64,000 bases of DNA from Brumimicrobium salinarum (lineage in GTDB: Bacteria; Bacteroidota; Bacteroidia; Flavobacteriales_D; Crocinitomicaceae). Position numbers and translations under genes: made by a program. Position 1 is the first letter of the stretch, and the number at the start of each line of letters is the position of its first letter. The notes under the pieces are model-generated. The model was not told the origin of the DNA, made no database searches, and saw only the letters and a program-made list of their open reading frames with translations. The stretch is taken from the NCBI RefSeq assembly GCF_002844555.1, contig NZ_PJNI01000008.1, forward strand, positions 62,001 through 126,000, given 5' to 3'. This document shows positions 31,427 to 41,265 of the stretch, piece after piece.

Positions 31427-31972
31427 ATGAATACTACTCTTATAATTTCAACCTTGATTGTCATCCTTTTGATTTTCATTTGGGTGATCTACAATCAACT
31501 CATTACTGCAAGAGAATCCATCAATGAAGCATTGGCAGGAATTGATGTGCAATTGAAGAAACGTTTCGAATTGATTCCGAGGTTGGTGGAAATTGTGAAA
31601 GGATACACCAACTACGAAGCGGAAACATTTGAAAAGGTGACAGCTTTGCGGTCGGAGGATGGAAAAGATATGGTGCAAAAAGAAAAAGAAGATGCTGGAC
31701 TGAATTTGGTGAGTCAATCCATTAAAGTAACTGTCGAAGATTATCCCGAGTTGAAGTCCAACACCCATTTTCTGGAGTTGATGAAAGAACTTTCTATAGT
31801 TGAAGATGAGTTGGCCATGTCAAGACGATATTTAAATGGAACCATCCGAGATTATAATACCAAAATTGGTGTTTTTCCTAATTTGATCATTGCCGGACCT
31901 TTTGGTTTTAAAGAAAGACCGTTTTATGAAATAGAATCCTTTGAACGTGAACCTCATAAAATTTTTGAATAG
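31427..31972 (+). CDS. lemA: LemA family protein
   Basis: The 181-residue protein has an N-terminal transmembrane helix (TLIISTLIVILLIFIWVIYN) and the LemA signature ELIPRLVEIVKGYTNYEAET with AMSRRYLNGTIRDYNTKIGV. LemA-type proteins form a helical coat at the membrane. It is followed 2 bases later by a DUF2207 protein gene, a standard LemA partner. Length is typical. Confidence 0.92.
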   Translation: MNTTLIISTLIVILLIFIWVIYNQLITARESINEALAGIDVQLKKRFELIPRLVEIVKGYTNYEAETFEKVTALRSEDGKDMVQKEKEDAGLNLVSQSIKVTVEDYPELKSNTHFLELMKELSIVEDELAMSRRYLNGTIRDYNTKIGVFPNLIIAGPFGFKERPFYEIESFEREPHKIFE

Positions 31973-31974
31973 AA

Positions 31975-33696
31975 ATGAAACGACTATTACTACTATTTTT
32001 ATTGCTTATTTCATATAATCTCTCGGCACAGACCGAAAAGATCCATGTTTTTGAAAGTGATATTAAAATTCAAGAGGATGGAAGTGTAATTGTGCATGAG
32101 AAAATCTCGGTAGAAGTTCATAATGCTAGGATAAAAAGTGGGATTTATAGAGCAATTCCCTTAGACTTCTATGTAAATGACGAGAGAAGAAGACAAAAAT
32201 TGAAGGTTGTTGATGTTATGCGAAATGGGTATCCAGAGCCATATTTCATTGAGTCTTATGAGGGTGGACTTCGAATAATGGTTGGACAAAAAAATTTTAT
32301 GATCGACCCTGGAAGGCATGTTTATGAAATTGTTTATGAATTAGATAGAAGTGTTGTTTGTGACGATAAAAACAGCAGCTGTGAATTAATGTGGAATGTC
32401 AATGGAAATGATTGGGATTTAAGAATAGATTCTTTAGTTGCTAAAGTTTATTTACCAAATAATTCCAAAATAGAGAACTTCAATGCATGGGTAGGTAAAT
32501 ACGGTTCTGAGGAGAGTGAAGATTTTGAGTCTTACGCTATAAATGAATCTGCACATACTTTTTATTGTACAAATTTAGGTCGCAATGAAAACCTAACGTT
32601 TTCAATTGATTTTGAAAGCAGCTTTATGACTCCTGCATCATTTAATCAAAGGGTAAATTACTTTTATAGAGATAAAGGACTTTTTTTAATTGGAGGTCTT
32701 GCTCTTGTTTTATCATTTCTGATTAACTTTTTATTGTGGTTAAAGTTCGGAAAAGATCCAAAAGAGGGAACTATTATTCCGCAATTTTACCCTCCAGAGA
32801 ATATGAGTCCTGCTGAGCTATCATATTTAAAAAATAAGGCAAAACCAGATAAAAATATATTCGCAGCTCAGTTAATTCAATTGGCCGTTAAAGGGCATGT
32901 GAAAATCAATTCAAATGGTGACGAAGGGCGTGGTTGGTTTAAAAAAAAATCATTTACTGTAGAGCTTATAGAGGATAACAAAGATAAAAAAGAGTTGAAC
33001 GAAATTGAAGAGAACTTCTTATCTAAATTGATGAAAGGAGCTAATTCAATAACAATAAGTGGTAAAACAGATAAACGAATTAGTCTTGCTTTTAAACAAT
33101 TGATAAAGGACATAGAAAAAAAGCAAAAAGGAGTTTTTTATAAAAAGAATAGTGGACTCATTTTACCTCAAATAATCATCTTATTTAGCAGCTTTATTTT
33201 GATGTTATATACTTTTAATGTGTTTGGTGGGCCAGGGTGGACAATGCCTTTAGTGTTTGTTTCTTTGATCGTTATTATGATTGTTTTTATGAAGCTAATT
33301 TATCGCCCTACAGTTCGAGGTAGACAGGTGTTGGATCATATTTTGGGTTTTGAAAGGTTTATAAAGTATGCGGATGAATTAAGAATTAACGCTTTGAATC
33401 AACCTGATATGAACTTTACTTGTTATGAAGAAAACCTTCCTTATGCTATTGCATTTGGACAGTCTGAAAAGTGGAGCCAACACTTCCCGGCTGAGGTGCT
33501 GGATGATGGTTTTAAAACGAGTAGTCGTATAGGCCGATTTACTTCTTCTTCAGTTGCTTTAGGAGCTATCTCCTCAGTTTCTTCAGTTGCTGCATCATCT
33601 CAGAAAAGTTCAATTGCTTCGAGCAGATCCGGAGGTGGCTCTAGTGGTGGCTTCTCTGGTGGTGGCGCTGGAGGAGGTGGAGGAGGAGGTTGGTAG
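31975..33696 (+). CDS. DUF2207 membrane protein, LemA partner
   Basis: The 573-residue product has a signal peptide (MKRLLLLFLLLISYNLSAQT), an extracytoplasmic DUF2207 domain, a transmembrane helix near residue 240 (FLIGGLALVLSFLINFLLWL) and two more near 410-440, then a Gly-rich tail SGGGSSGGFSGGGAGGGGGG. The domain order and the adjacent lemA gene fit the widespread LemA-DUF2207 pair. Function is uncertain, possibly envelope maintenance. Confidence 0.88.
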   Translation: MKRLLLLFLLLISYNLSAQTEKIHVFESDIKIQEDGSVIVHEKISVEVHNARIKSGIYRAIPLDFYVNDERRRQKLKVVDVMRNGYPEPYFIESYEGGLRIMVGQKNFMIDPGRHVYEIVYELDRSVVCDDKNSSCELMWNVNGNDWDLRIDSLVAKVYLPNNSKIENFNAWVGKYGSEESEDFESYAINESAHTFYCTNLGRNENLTFSIDFESSFMTPASFNQRVNYFYRDKGLFLIGGLALVLSFLINFLLWLKFGKDPKEGTIIPQFYPPENMSPAELSYLKNKAKPDKNIFAAQLIQLAVKGHVKINSNGDEGRGWFKKKSFTVELIEDNKDKKELNEIEENFLSKLMKGANSITISGKTDKRISLAFKQLIKDIEKKQKGVFYKKNSGLILPQIIILFSSFILMLYTFNVFGGPGWTMPLVFVSLIVIMIVFMKLIYRPTVRGRQVLDHILGFERFIKYADELRINALNQPDMNFTCYEENLPYAIAFGQSEKWSQHFPAEVLDDGFKTSSRIGRFTSSSVALGAISSVSSVAASSQKSSIASSRSGGGSSGGFSGGGAGGGGGGGW

Positions 33697-33811
33697 CTTC
33701 TACATTCTCAATCAATGTGTTGTGCTTGAGCAATAACCTTGATATTTTGTACCAGCTTCCTGCTTTTAATGATTAACTCCTGTTCCGTAATTCACATTGA
33801 GCAAAGTGTAT

Positions 33812-33988
33812 TTACTCCTTGGTCTTTAAATACTGAGGATTGATATACAATTTTCCATCCTTTAACTTCTGCCAATACGCCTTCATATCTGCATTGATTT
33901 CTGGAGCCATAATGTAAAGTCCAATTATATTAGGAAAGGACATGGCTAAAATCATCATAAAAAGCGATAAAAGACTGTATTTTGTCAT
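33812..33988 (-). CDS. Small membrane-anchored protein (58 aa)
   Basis: ATG at 33986-33988 opens MTKYSLLSLFMMILAMSFPN, a hydrophobic N-terminus, then MAPEINADMKAYWQKLKDGK and a Lys-rich end. It lies in the 530-base gap between the DUF2207 gene and the DUF4382 gene, on the other strand. It could be a membrane anchor or an uncleaved signal. No family is recognised. Confidence 0.4.
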   Translation of the reverse strand: MTKYSLLSLFMMILAMSFPNIIGLYIMAPEINADMKAYWQKLKDGKLYINPQYLKTKE

Positions 33989-34228
33989 AAAAAGTTTGAA
34001 ATTTCATTGTTTTTTGTCAAAAATTACAAAATAATGATATTGCTAAACCCACCCAAGGTGTCTCCATATTTTCTTGAGTTGGACCATATATAAATTGTTG
34101 ATTTTAGAATTTAAAGCTGAGTATTGTTTCTGTGAATTTTTATCGTTAAATTATCCTAAGAGAATAGGAGGTGAGCTTGTTTTTCATTAGCTTGGTATTC
34201 GAAATCAAAAACTATAAAACATAAAATT

Positions 34229-34762
34229 ATGAAGAAGATCATAAAATTTTTAGTGCCTGCATTGTTTATTTTAGCATTGACTTTTGCATGTAAGAAGGAA
34301 GAACAGGGTCAGCTTAAAGTCCTATTAACGGATGCACCAGCTGATTTCACAGAAGTGAATGTAAACATTACAGAAGTTTGGGCTCATTATTCAGGAGGCT
34401 GGGTCGAATTGAATGCCAATACAGGATTCTATGATTTGTTGCAATTGCAAAATGGTGTAACGGATGTCCTTGCAGATCCAACATCTTTGCCAACAGGGAA
34501 AATCAATCAGATGAGGCTTGTACTTGGAGGAAATAACTATGCTGTTGAGGTAATTGACTCGGTTAGCGTTCAACATCCTTTGTTGCTTTCAAGTCAAGAC
34601 AAAACAGGATTGAAAATTAATTTGAACTCTGAAGTTCTGGCCAATCAAACGATGGTAGTGACTTTAGATTTTGACGCAGGAAGTTCAATTGTAGAAACTG
34701 GAAACGGTGAATACAAATTAAAACCAGTCATTAAAGTAGCTGATGTTACTTACGTACCTTAA
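34229..34762 (+). CDS. DUF4382 lipoprotein
   Basis: The 177-residue product has a lipoprotein signal (FILALTFACKKEEQ, Cys21) and then KVLLTDAPADFTEVNVNITE and ELNANTGFYDLLQLQNG, the DUF4382 start. DUF4382 proteins are beta-rich surface lipoproteins of unknown role. The end overlaps the last four bases of the convergent gene at 34759. Length is normal for a single DUF4382 domain. Confidence 0.85.
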   Translation: MKKIIKFLVPALFILALTFACKKEEQGQLKVLLTDAPADFTEVNVNITEVWAHYSGGWVELNANTGFYDLLQLQNGVTDVLADPTSLPTGKINQMRLVLGGNNYAVEVIDSVSVQHPLLLSSQDKTGLKINLNSEVLANQTMVVTLDFDAGSSIVETGNGEYKLKPVIKVADVTYVP

Positions 34763-35437
34763 AAAAAAACAAGCCAGAAAAAGATAAATACTGCTGTTAT
34801 TACGGCAATTACCGCCAAAATGTATTTGTACAAGTTTGATTGCTCTTGAATATCATTAAGCAAAGTTCTTAGCCCCGCGATAGTTGCAGGACGATCTCCC
34901 CACGGGTACTTTTTCAATACCGCTTTGTGGGCTGAATAATCGACTTCAGAAAAGGTGTTTTCAGCATACTCATTGATTTTAGCAGTGATGTATGCTTTTA
35001 AGTTTTTTGTTTTCAGGGTCGTCAAGAAATTCAACAATTTGCTTAGAGAATTCTGGAATTCTAATTTTCATTGAGCCGAATATATCGAAAGCCGAAGCGT
35101 CAATGTTTTTTATTATACCTGAAAAACTATTCCTGTTTTTATCGTAGTAATCTTTTTCAAAATCATGAATAACATCGTGAAGGAAGTCTGCTATTTTCTT
35201 TTCTAATTTGACTTTGTCTTTTCCTTGAACTTCTAGTTCATCAATTTTTTTGGCAATTATCTCAGAAACAATATCGGGCCACTCATCCACATTAAATAAA
35301 CCGTATTTTATGTCAGAAATTTCGATCAAATCTTCTTTAATCAGTCTTTTCTTATGGTTGGTTTGGTAAATCAATACAGCTAATGCACCCAAAGTTAGCA
35401 ATAGTGAAATGATCAGTAGTAAACGTATATTTTTCAA
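34759..35437 (-). pseudogene. Membrane protein split by a one-base shift (reads as two frames)
   Basis: Two minus-strand frames overlap: 34979-35437 (start MKNIRLLLIISLLLTLGALA, a TM helix) and 34759-35037 (ends YKYILAVIAVITAVFIFFWL, another TM helix). The first ends IVEFLDDPENKKLK-SIHHC-stop; the second has LKAYITAKINEYAENTF at the same point. Removing one A from the A6 run (T run 35003-35008 on the plus strand) merges them into one protein of about 225 residues with a TM helix at each end. Either a recent frameshift or a sequencing error. No family recognised. Confidence 0.55.
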
Positions 35438-35607
35438 AAGGTGTTGTGTTTGAAAGTCCGTGAACGATGACTTGTTTTCATAAAAAGAGTTCTAATTGAA
35501 CACGATTTACATACGAACAAGTCTTGGTATCTAAAATTGTGTTGACAACAACGTACTATTGTCATTTAAAAGACGAATAAGTATATTATGACCAGAATAT
35601 CAAAACG

Positions 35608-36228
35608 ATGAATAAAATTAAGTTCTTATTATTGTTTATCTTTCTTTGGATGGTCAATGTCGCACATGCACAAATAAAGCACTATGATTTTAACATACTT
35701 GCTTATGGTAACATTGGTTTTGGAGTACTAGAAAATGACAAGGATGTAAATTACAATATGAACAGTAACAGTTCGGATCTTCAATTAAATTATAGAATAA
35801 CACATCGCTTTGGATTGGCTACAGGAGTTGGAGTTAATCAACTTTCTGGAAATAGTTTTGATACCATTGGTTACTTCCATCACGAAAGAATACTGCTTAA
35901 AATCCCTTTACTTGCTGTTTTAGAGTATAATATTTCAGACAACTTCAGAGTAGCTCCAAGCTTTGGGTTTTATGCTCAAACTATTCTAAAAGACTAGTAT
36001 GAGTATTTAAATAATTCGCAAAAAAACAACTATAATGGTTGGAATTATGGTGCCCAACTGGGATTTGGCCTAGCATATCGAGTTTCTAACCGTTTTAGTG
36101 TTGGTTTTAATTACGGACTTCAATTTGACCTAAGTAAATTCAAAATAAATCCTGACTTAGAAACTGATAACAAGCAAAAGCTAGGGAAGTTGAATGCTCT
36201 AGGAATAATTTTAATCATCGAATTATAG
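35608..36228 (+). pseudogene. Outer-membrane beta-barrel protein interrupted by an amber codon
   Basis: The frame from ATG 35608 has a signal peptide (MNKIKFLLLFIFLWMVNVAHA) cleaved before QIKHYDF, then barrel strands with YRITHRFGLATGVGV and PLLAVLEYNISDNFRVAPSF. It meets TAG at 35995 after TILKD. The same frame goes on with NGWNYGAQLGFGLAYRVSNR and ends at TAG 36226, giving the remaining strands and IILIIEL. In total 206 codons fit a small OmpA-like or porin-family barrel. The upstream part alone would lack strands and probably not fold. Confidence 0.72.
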
Positions 36229-36384
36229 AGACATTAGTAGTTACTGCTTTTTCATACTCTCTCTTTTTAATATCTAGAATTTTACTTTTTAATCATAAAA
36301 CTTGGATAACCATCTCTCCTCCTCGATTTAATTGGCTTTTTTAAATCTTTTTTTAAACTTACCACTTCTTTGTTAAAAAAATAT

Positions 36385-36392
36385 TACTTTTG
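36385..36392 (+). promoter_or_regulatory. -7 promoter box before lysC
   Basis: TACTTTTG at 36385-36392, 18 bases before the ATG, matches the TAnnTTTG -7 box. The -33 TTTG is not at the usual distance. A short leader follows. Confidence 0.4.
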
Positions 36393-36410
36393 TTAAATAT
36401 TTAATATATT

Positions 36411-37724
36411 ATGAAGGTAATAAAGTTTGGTGGTACTTCTTTGGCGACTCCTGAAAGGATGAAACAAGTTGCTGAAATAGTAGCAAAAGAAAATGCAATC
36501 GTGGTTCTATCTGCAATAAGCGGTACAACAAATACATTAACTGAAATAGCACAACTGCTGTACAAGAAAGAACACACTGAAGCAAAAGTGATTATTCAGG
36601 ATTTAAAAGTTCAATATTTAGCCTACATAAAAGGATTACTGGCTAATAAAGACCAATATTCAAAAGCTGAAGAGATAATCAAACATCATTTCAGCCATAT
36701 CAATTCTTTTACTCAAGACTTATTTACGATTCATGAAGAAAAGACAATTTTAGCACAAGGTGAATTACTTTCAACAGCTTTATTTCAGCTTTATTTAGAA
36801 GAAGTTAGCATCCACTCTTGTTTACTTCCTGCTTTAGAATTCATGAGAATTGATAAAGATTTAGAGCCTGATACATACTATATTAAACACAATTTAGAAC
36901 GAGAACTAAAGTTCTGTAAAGCAAGCCTCTACATTACACAAGGCTACATTTGTAGAAGTGTGTTTGGTGAAATAGACAACCTTAAACGAGGAGGTAGTGA
37001 CTATACTGCTGCCTTAATAGGAGAAGCGATTCAAGCCAGTGAAATTGAAATTTGGACAGATATTGATGGTATGCACAACAATGATCCAAGAATTGTTGAC
37101 AACACTTATTCTATAGAGCATCTTTCTTACAATGAAGCAGCAGAGTTAGCCTATTTTGGAGCAAAAATTTTACACCCTGCGAGTATTTATCCTGCTAAAC
37201 TTAGTGGAATTCCAATCTTCCTTAAGAATACAATGCAACCTGAACAGAAAGGGACAAAAATTGAACAGACGGTAGGCGAAAGAGAATTCACAGCAGTCGC
37301 TGCTAAAGATGGGATAACAGCCATTAAAATCATTTCAGGCCGAATGCTATTAGCCTACGGATTTTTAAGGAAGATTTTTGATATTTTTGAACGTTATAAA
37401 ACTCCAATCGATGTTATTACTACTTCTGAAGTAGCTGTATCTCTTACAATTGACGATAATTCAAACCTTGAAGCTATTTATGAGGAGTTAAAAAGCTTAG
37501 GTGAAGTCTCTATTCAAAAAGAACTTTCTATTGTTTGTGTAGTGGGTAACTTTTCTCATGAGTCCAAAGGTGCTGGCGGCAAAATATTTGACAGTTTAGA
37601 GCACATTCCTATCCGTATGGTTTCTTATGGTGGAAGTCAACACAATGTCTCTATAGTCATAGAAACTAAGTACAAAAAAGAGGCTTTAGTAGCATTGAAT
37701 AACGGACTTTTTAATCAAAAATAA
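36411..37724 (+). CDS. lysC: Aspartate kinase
   Basis: The 437-residue protein starts MKVIKFGGTSLATPERMKQV, the conserved aspartokinase nucleotide-binding start, and contains KRGGSDYTAALIGEAIQ and EIWTDIDGMHNNDPRIVDN. The C-terminal part has ACT domains (VAVSLTIDDNSN), the usual feedback site. It phosphorylates aspartate at the entry to the lysine/DAP, threonine and methionine pathways. The next gene, two bases on, is lysA, so this is the lysine-branch isozyme. There is no fused homoserine dehydrogenase. Confidence 0.93.
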   Translation: MKVIKFGGTSLATPERMKQVAEIVAKENAIVVLSAISGTTNTLTEIAQLLYKKEHTEAKVIIQDLKVQYLAYIKGLLANKDQYSKAEEIIKHHFSHINSFTQDLFTIHEEKTILAQGELLSTALFQLYLEEVSIHSCLLPALEFMRIDKDLEPDTYYIKHNLERELKFCKASLYITQGYICRSVFGEIDNLKRGGSDYTAALIGEAIQASEIEIWTDIDGMHNNDPRIVDNTYSIEHLSYNEAAELAYFGAKILHPASIYPAKLSGIPIFLKNTMQPEQKGTKIEQTVGEREFTAVAAKDGITAIKIISGRMLLAYGFLRKIFDIFERYKTPIDVITTSEVAVSLTIDDNSNLEAIYEELKSLGEVSIQKELSIVCVVGNFSHESKGAGGKIFDSLEHIPIRMVSYGGSQHNVSIVIETKYKKEALVALNNGLFNQK

Positions 37725-37725
37725 C

Positions 37726-38862
37726 ATGAAAGTAGAGGAACTTATTCTACACAAAACTCCTTTCTATTTATATGATTTGGAGTTCTTAGAAAACACTTTA
37801 GACACAGCCAAGTTAAATGCTGAAAAGCACAATTATCACATACATTATGCTCTAAAGGCAAATACCAACGATCGCATATTGAAATTAATTCAGGAAAAAG
37901 GACTTGGTGCTGATTGCGTGAGTGGAAATGAAGTATTAAAAGCACTTGAAATGGGTTTCTCTCCTACTCAAATTGCTTTTGCTGGCGTGGGAAAATCAGA
38001 TGAAGAGATTTTAATCGGATTAGAACATGATATCTTTTCTTTTAACTGTGAATCCATACAAGAAATAGAAGTTATCAATGAAATAGCTGAGAAACAGAAT
38101 AAAGTAGCCAAAATAGCTTTAAGACTCAATCCAAATGTTGATGCAAAAACGCATAAGCACATTACCACTGGCTTAGAAGAAAATAAGTTTGGAATTAACG
38201 GTTGGGAATTAGAAAGTTTGATAGAACAACTTCCTAACTTTAAAAACATTGAAGTTACGGGTCTTCACTTTCATATTGGTTCTCAAATTACCTCTATGAC
38301 TCCTTTTAAAAACTTGTGTATTCGAGTAAATGAGTTTAATAATTGGTTTTTAGAGCGAAACATTCACATTCAACACCTTAATTTAGGTGGTGGATTAGGT
38401 ATTGACTATCAAAATCCTGAAGAAAGTCCAATCCCCGATTTCGAGTTGTTCTTCGGGGTTTTCAATCAGTTTTTAGAGCCTCGACCACACCAAGAAATAC
38501 ACTTCGAGTTAGGTAGGTCTTTGGTTGGTAATTGTGGAAGCTTAATTTCAAAAGTTCTGTATGTAAAAAATGGAATTAAAACCAATTTTGTAATTCTTGA
38601 CGCAGGAATGACAGAGCTAATACGTCCCGCTTTATACCAAGCTTATCATCACATTGAAAACTTAACTTCTTCTTCTAGTTCTCTAGAGTTTTATGATGTT
38701 GTTGGTCCAATTTGTGAATCCTCTGACTGTTTTGGGAAGAAAATCGAATTGCAAGAAACCAAACGTGGGGATTATATTAAAATTCACAGCACTGGTGCAT
38801 ACGGAGAGGTTATGGCTTCCAAATACAATCTTCGCGAACAGAATCCAGTGGTGTATTTATAG
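37726..38862 (+). CDS. lysA: Diaminopimelate decarboxylase
   Basis: The 378-residue PLP enzyme has the Schiff-base lysine in IHYALKANTN (K44), the phosphate-binding LNLGGGLGIDY, a glycine-rich HFHIGSQI and the catalytic Cys in GPICESSDCFG. It removes CO2 from meso-diaminopimelate to give lysine. It starts 1 base after the lysC stop and is in the same operon. Length is somewhat short but within the family. Confidence 0.92.
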   Translation: MKVEELILHKTPFYLYDLEFLENTLDTAKLNAEKHNYHIHYALKANTNDRILKLIQEKGLGADCVSGNEVLKALEMGFSPTQIAFAGVGKSDEEILIGLEHDIFSFNCESIQEIEVINEIAEKQNKVAKIALRLNPNVDAKTHKHITTGLEENKFGINGWELESLIEQLPNFKNIEVTGLHFHIGSQITSMTPFKNLCIRVNEFNNWFLERNIHIQHLNLGGGLGIDYQNPEESPIPDFELFFGVFNQFLEPRPHQEIHFELGRSLVGNCGSLISKVLYVKNGIKTNFVILDAGMTELIRPALYQAYHHIENLTSSSSSLEFYDVVGPICESSDCFGKKIELQETKRGDYIKIHSTGAYGEVMASKYNLREQNPVVYL

Positions 38863-38931
38863 TCCTTAATATTCATCCCTATCCTTTCAAACTATTTACT
38901 TAGTTTTGTGTTTATTATCCAAAACACATTC

Positions 38932-39309
38932 ATCCGAAAGTTTTTCAAATCTAGTCAATAAATCGCTATATCCCTTTGTTTTCAAAGGGTGCTTTTTAAA
39001 AGTCAAGAAATAAAGTCCTCTTTTTAAAATAGATTAAGTTGTGTGGATTTCCACAGATCAGGTTTAGGTGGAGGTTTTTCTGCTTTTTGAGCTATTGGTT
39101 TGATATTATTCATCACATAATCTAAAGACAAATAAAAGGGTAAACAAATTCTAATAGATATGTCCTCTAAAGTATGGCATTTATTCAGCTGTCCGAACAA
39201 TAAAGAAACTAACTGGTCGTAAGTCCTGTATTTAGAATGACCTTTGTCGCTTTGGTATTGTTGTGATCTACAAAGATAAGGGACTATTTTACTTTAAAAA
39301 CTTTCGGAT
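38932..39309 (-). mobile_element. Internally deleted IS4-like element (MITE-type relic)
   Basis: ATCCGAAAGTTTTT (38932-38945) and AAAAACTTTCGGAT (39296-39309) are exact 14-bp terminal inverted repeats. Between them the minus strand reads GHSKYRTYDQLVSLLFGQLN and, without a break, DLWKSTQLNLF and a stop at 39024-39026. The first is the N-terminus of an IS4-family transposase, the second like a transposase C-terminus; the catalytic middle is gone. A further copy of an end-like sequence (AAAACTTTCGAATAGTTG) lies about 65 bases to the right. Confidence 0.65.
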
Positions 39310-39522
39310 AGTTGTGATGTTAAATATTGTTGGCACTGACAAGCAAGTTTCTAAGAAAATATTTAAAAAATAAAACTTTCGAATAGTTGAACTTTACCGG
39401 AAAATAAATTTTCACAACGCATCATTTAAAATTATACTGCTAAACTTCCTCTATTAAGGTTAAAATCATAAATTTGTTCACTGAATTAAATCTATGGCAG
39501 TACCAATAATTAAAACCGTGAA

Positions 39523-41265
39523 GTGAAGCAACTATTAACTATATACTTGTCTGTTTTCTCCTTTGCTATTTTTGGTCAGAAAGAATTGTTTTTTCAAACC
39601 ATGGATTCACTTGAGATTGATTATCGTTCGGGTGGGAATACTTTAGATCAAATTGATGATTTTATAGGGAATTATAATTTAAGACCTGGTGGAGGCTTTG
39701 GAAATTTACATGAGTTTAATCTCGCTGATCATACATTTTTAAGTCCAGCAGGTTTTGCCTACCTCACTTCACCAATTAAAGTAAAACCCAAGTTTACAGG
39801 CTTGCCCTACCTAGGATTCAAATACGCTTTCGGCTCTTCGTTGACACAAGATTTGAATGTTGAGTATCAGCAATTCTTTAAAACCAATACACATTTACAT
39901 TTTCAATATAGACGCAGAAGTAGTAATGGATTTCTACGAAGTGGAGATTACAAATTAAACGATGTTAGTTTGCAGTTTTTTCACCAAAAAAATCGATACT
40001 CGACTCATTTAGAAGCTTATTATGGTGCGCACGAGTTAGGTGAAAATGATGGATTAGCTTCTGATTCTTTATTGGACGTCTTTGAATTGAACCTCATTCC
40101 GGTTAAGCGTGAAAATGCGAAATCTAAAATACGAAAATTAGATATCAAATGGAACAACTATCTACGTCTAATCGGTGATTCCATTATAGGTTCAGGTTTA
40201 AAAACAAGACACCAATACAGTATTCGTGGACGTGAATTTTATGATCAAGCTGTAGATATGAATAGCGTTGATACATTTTTTATTGATACAACAGGAACCA
40301 CCCGAGACCAATATCAAACAGCTAAGATCTCAAATGGTGCGGGAATTTATTTTAGTTCGCCAAACTTTTCTTTTGATGCAAGTTTAAATCATCGCTATTG
40401 GAGAAATCAAAACTTAGGAAACAATAGAGACACCAATGAAGTATTTTTGCATTCTCTTTTAAATGCAGGAATAGGGGAGCAACTGCGTTTACAAAATGAA
40501 TTTTATTTTAATTTAATCGGTGCAACAGGTGAAATTAAAAATTATGCAACCCTCAATTATGAGGTGCTTTCCAATTTGAATGTAAATGGAAACCTCAATT
40601 TTGAAAATTTGTATCCTACGCCTTATCAGCGATTTCATCAAGCGAATTACTATCAATGGAATATTAGTAATCTCGAAATGCAACAAAAGCTTCAACTTTC
40701 GGGTAGTGTAAGATATGGAGATACAAATTACGTTGAAGCACGTGTTAATTGGACCAATATCAATAACGGTCGCTATTTTATAGATGGAACATGGCGTCAA
40801 GATACACTGGATTTTGTTTCGGTAGGGGCGTTTCATTTAAAAGGTCGTTTCAACTTAGGACAATGGTCTTTTTATCCGAAAGCGACTATTCGTTTTAATG
40901 CCAGTAACTTCAATTACCAACCTTTATTCTCTACTTTGAATAGAATTGCATTTACAACGAAATTGTTTAAAGCGCAAAAATTAGGCGTTTCCTTAGGTGT
41001 CGATTTAGGTTACCATACGGGATATCAATTTATGACTTACAATGGTGTTTTGGATCTCTATGAACCAACTTCAACGGGAATCAAAACCCCTGAATTATTT
41101 CAATTAAATGCTTTTATGGCTTTGTCTATTGATGAATTTAGGTTTTTTGTTAAAGGAGAAAATATTTCCTATCTGTTTCAAGAATCAACCCATAGAATTG
41201 ATAGAGATTATCCAATAATGCCTATGCTAATTCGTTTGGGAATCACTTGGGATTTCTTTAATTAG
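39523..41265 (+). CDS. Putative Porin_10-type porin
   Basis: The 580-residue product has a signal peptide (MKQLLTIYLSVFSFAIFGQK) and then a long beta-rich domain with alternating aromatic residues, such as HLHFQYRRRSSNGFLRSGDY, ending GITWDFFN. The family is the large putative porin of Bacteroidota, seen once per genome. It lies convergent with the RND exporter gene and overlaps its end by 39 bases. It acts in the outer membrane, substrate unknown. Confidence 0.82.
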   Translation: MKQLLTIYLSVFSFAIFGQKELFFQTMDSLEIDYRSGGNTLDQIDDFIGNYNLRPGGGFGNLHEFNLADHTFLSPAGFAYLTSPIKVKPKFTGLPYLGFKYAFGSSLTQDLNVEYQQFFKTNTHLHFQYRRRSSNGFLRSGDYKLNDVSLQFFHQKNRYSTHLEAYYGAHELGENDGLASDSLLDVFELNLIPVKRENAKSKIRKLDIKWNNYLRLIGDSIIGSGLKTRHQYSIRGREFYDQAVDMNSVDTFFIDTTGTTRDQYQTAKISNGAGIYFSSPNFSFDASLNHRYWRNQNLGNNRDTNEVFLHSLLNAGIGEQLRLQNEFYFNLIGATGEIKNYATLNYEVLSNLNVNGNLNFENLYPTPYQRFHQANYYQWNISNLEMQQKLQLSGSVRYGDTNYVEARVNWTNINNGRYFIDGTWRQDTLDFVSVGAFHLKGRFNLGQWSFYPKATIRFNASNFNYQPLFSTLNRIAFTTKLFKAQKLGVSLGVDLGYHTGYQFMTYNGVLDLYEPTSTGIKTPELFQLNAFMALSIDEFRFFVKGENISYLFQESTHRIDRDYPIMPMLIRLGITWDFFN

